Assembly (NCBI GenBank): GCA_022843625.1
Contig: JALHNH010000007.1
Location: 1 to 64,000 of the forward strand
Source: Bryobacter sp.
Lineage (GTDB): Bacteria; Acidobacteriota; Terriglobia; Bryobacterales; Bryobacteraceae
Reading direction: 5' to 3'
DNA: 64,000 nt
Shown: piece after piece, positions 61,971 through 64,000 of the stretch
How positions within the stretch are numbered: position 1 is the first letter of the stretch
Layout of the letters: the number at the start of each line of letters is the position of its first letter
Notes under the pieces: model-generated
The model's input: the letters and a program-made list of their open reading frames with translations, nothing else
Databases searched by the model: none
What the model was told of the DNA's origin: nothing
Position numbers and translations under genes: made by a program

Positions 61971-64000
61971 ATGGCATCCATATCACTTTTGCAGGCGAGG
62001 ATAATACAAAGCCTGTCGGCAGTAATAATAGTTCTCATTCTGATCGGCTGTACACCCCCATTGCGGGGGGCACCATCACGATCTCTGGTAATCACGGGCG
62101 CAAATCGAACAATTAAGTCGATACCTCCTGGAACATCGGGTTGGAGCACACTGGGGTCATACCGGCTTGAAGGCCGTTTTACTCTGAACACCGCATCTAC
62201 CGGCCAGCAACCGGTATTCCGGTTCGCTAACGATTTTGGGGTGCTGCTGGATAGCGGGGGTAATATCTTCGCTTTGCTGCGCGGCACCAGCGGTGGTGGA
62301 TTTTGTCCCTTAAACGGAGCCAGGGAAATCCGCTTTCGTCTACGCCGCGATATCTCAGTTTCCAAATATAGCTTTGAAGTCTGGGACGAGGTAAGCGGCA
62401 GCTATTGCTCCTCCGAACAGACAGACCCGAACCCAACGGTTTATAACCTGAGCGGAGATTCATTTGCCATCGGATCGATATACGACCCGCTTTCGCCGGA
62501 TATGGATATAGCCTTTATCCGCATCTATAGCGACCCGGGACAGCTATCGCAAAATCCACCACCACGCATCGCCACTTCACCTGGCAATTTGCTAAATCTG
62601 GAACTTGAAAACAACTTGCAGGACACCAGCGGCAAGAGCTTGCACCTGGCCTTTACCTCAGGTAGCGCTCAATACCGGGCCACGGCCATTCTAGCTCCAA
62701 GAATGCAGATCAACGTTCCATTGACGGGGCGGGCGGGTGATCCCGTTCGCCTGGAAGCCAACGGCTACACCAACGACGATACTCCGGGACTCAGCATAAG
62801 CTGGTTACGAATGGATGGGCCCGCCGACGGAATATGGACAGATCGAACTGCATCCAGCATTTCCTTTACACCCACTCTGCCAGGTGAATACTCTTTGCGG
62901 GCCGTGGGAATTACCGAAGCCGGCTTGAGCGTAAACAGCGACTTTAAGTTAGGCTCTGTACTCACAGACCGCAATGGTGTGGTGGTGGTGCAGGATGCAA
63001 GTATCAATCAGTTGCTGGGGCCGATGATACGGCATGGGGCCAATCCCTGGAACTGGCACGATGACCGAGCCATCGTGGCAGCTCAATATCAACTCGACCA
63101 ACTATATGGAACCAACGGCGCGCCAGCCTTCTGGAGCAACGCGCCCTGGCAGACGAATCTGGGCGGCACGTTAACTCTAGTCAAAGGTAGTGCGACGATC
63201 ACAGGTAACGGCACGCAGTTCCAAAGGGACTTCTGTGGTGGGGTAGGCAACACCAGCCCGACCTCTACTTATTCGCAGATTTATATTAAATATAATTCAG
63301 CGGAGTATCCAGGCACACAAGGATTGGCTCGCTATAACGTAGTTCGCTGCGACTCTCAGACCAGCATGATTGTAAATGCGGGCTGGGCCCACGCGAACGG
63401 AACCCAAACCGGGATCCAGTATGCGAGAGCCGATGGGTCGCTAGCCGGGTGGTGGACAAACTCCAACACACCTGGAAACTACTACGACAACGTTTTGGCA
63501 TTCTATACGCTCTATTACCGCACCGGGCTGACCAAGTACCGGGATGCTGCCCGGACCCTGGCCCGTAATTGGTGGTACGGACCTTTCTATGACCGGGGCA
63601 AAAACTATGACACGCTTTCGATGGGTGGCAATTTTATCTCTGCCGGCCCGGCCCGCGGCCAATCGATCACGGGTTTGTTTCTGTGGGCTCTCGAAACTGG
63701 CGAGGATATCTGGCCCGGTATGAACTATGTGCTGACGTATCAGAAAGGCGTGGGCTATGACTTCGCATTGTCGCGAAACTGGGTCACCCAGATTGGCGAC
63801 CTTCGTGAGCAGGGTTTCATCACCGCCGCCTACGCGCTGGCGGCACGATATCATCCCGACGGCACAACGCGCACGCAGTATCGCAACATCCTCAAGCAGT
63901 ACATCAACCAACTCTGGGCGCCGCTGCAGTTGCCCACCGGAGAATGGACCAACACCAGCCCTCAGAACGCTACCTATGCTGGCGCGAGTTCTGTGACGGT
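61971..64000 (+). CDS. Large lipoprotein, 3' end beyond the window (partial)
   Basis: The frame is open from the ATG at 61971 to the end of the window (676 codons). The N-terminus has a hydrophobic stretch and a lipobox (LILIGC), so it should be a lipid-anchored envelope protein. Residues about 240-325 resemble a PKD/Ig-like domain (TDRTASSISFTPTLPGEYSL). From about 350 the sequence changes to helix- and Trp-rich segments (WNWHDDRAIVAAQYQLDQL and TLARNWWYGPFYDRG), compatible with an alpha/alpha-toroid enzyme such as a polysaccharide lyase or hydrolase. I do not recognise the family. AGAG upstream is a weak ribosome-binding site. Confidence 0.7.
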   Translation, partial: MASISLLQARIIQSLSAVIIVLILIGCTPPLRGAPSRSLVITGANRTIKSIPPGTSGWSTLGSYRLEGRFTLNTASTGQQPVFRFANDFGVLLDSGGNIFALLRGTSGGGFCPLNGAREIRFRLRRDISVSKYSFEVWDEVSGSYCSSEQTDPNPTVYNLSGDSFAIGSIYDPLSPDMDIAFIRIYSDPGQLSQNPPPRIATSPGNLLNLELENNLQDTSGKSLHLAFTSGSAQYRATAILAPRMQINVPLTGRAGDPVRLEANGYTNDDTPGLSISWLRMDGPADGIWTDRTASSISFTPTLPGEYSLRAVGITEAGLSVNSDFKLGSVLTDRNGVVVVQDASINQLLGPMIRHGANPWNWHDDRAIVAAQYQLDQLYGTNGAPAFWSNAPWQTNLGGTLTLVKGSATITGNGTQFQRDFCGGVGNTSPTSTYSQIYIKYNSAEYPGTQGLARYNVVRCDSQTSMIVNAGWAHANGTQTGIQYARADGSLAGWWTNSNTPGNYYDNVLAFYTLYYRTGLTKYRDAARTLARNWWYGPFYDRGKNYDTLSMGGNFISAGPARGQSITGLFLWALETGEDIWPGMNYVLTYQKGVGYDFALSRNWVTQIGDLREQGFITAAYALAARYHPDGTTRTQYRNILKQYINQLWAPLQLPTGEWTNTSPQNATYAGASSVT

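Noticed and set aside
1..64000. tRNA, rRNA, CRISPR, insertion sequences, attachment sites, replication origin
   Set aside because: Read through for tRNA-like loops, spaced direct repeats, transposase motifs and DnaA-box clusters; none found by eye.

Overview
The window looks like chromosome of a heterotrophic acidobacterium, most likely of the Solibacter/Bryobacter type. The grounds are the Oar-like TonB-dependent receptors, a VWFA protein of the acidobacterial type, paired DUF1501/DUF1549-1553 and DUF1552/DUF1592 genes, a PEP-CTERM protein, and a SNF2/SWIM pair. This is inference from gene content; there is no rRNA or other phylogenetic marker apart from glnS. I see no tRNA or rRNA genes, CRISPR arrays, transposases or prophage. 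Genes are tightly packed, with many ATGA, TGATG and GTGA overlaps and several probable TTG starts. Only one gap exceeds 300 bases (31840-32195).

Layout. 0-7.6 kb: two small envelope-stress-type membrane proteins, a zinc alcohol dehydrogenase, a SNF2 helicase coupled to a SWIM zinc-finger protein and a secreted SGNH esterase, then rmlA. 7.8-12.3 kb: an outer-membrane barrel of the TonB-receptor type without its N-terminal domains, a VWFA protein and a coiled-coil protein in one transcription unit. 12.3-23.3 kb: a divergent sugar-acid regulon. On the minus strand are a complete TonB receptor, a FadR-type GntR regulator and a DUF5060 glycosidase-like protein. On the plus strand are an MFS transporter, a fused Gfo/Idh/MocA dehydrogenase-cyclase, an OtnK-like kinase and an OtnC-like decarboxylase. 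glnS follows. 25.0-31.8 kb: a minus-strand operon for DUF1592 and DUF1552 proteins plus a two-subunit molybdenum hydroxylase.

32.2-36.8 kb: a secreted beta-propeller protein with a C-terminal dockerin, directly followed by a cohesin-fold PEP-CTERM protein and by a subtilase-like protein that has lost its catalytic His and Ser motifs. This is the best candidate for an undescribed surface system. 36.9-40.8 kb: a DUF1549/DUF1553 cytochrome and its DUF1501 partner.

41.0-64.0 kb: an extracellular polysaccharide or O-antigen locus. It has a flippase, a formyltransferase-deacetylase fusion, GT4, GT39, two acyltransferases, a fused ketoisomerase/acetyltransferase and aminotransferase for a dTDP-3-amino-3,6-dideoxyhexose, GT2 enzymes, an acyl carrier protein with a KAS III homologue whose active-site Cys is His, methyltransferases, a secreted three-repeat protein and a large lipoprotein that runs off the window. 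rmlA could supply the dTDP-sugar precursor; rmlB is not in the window.
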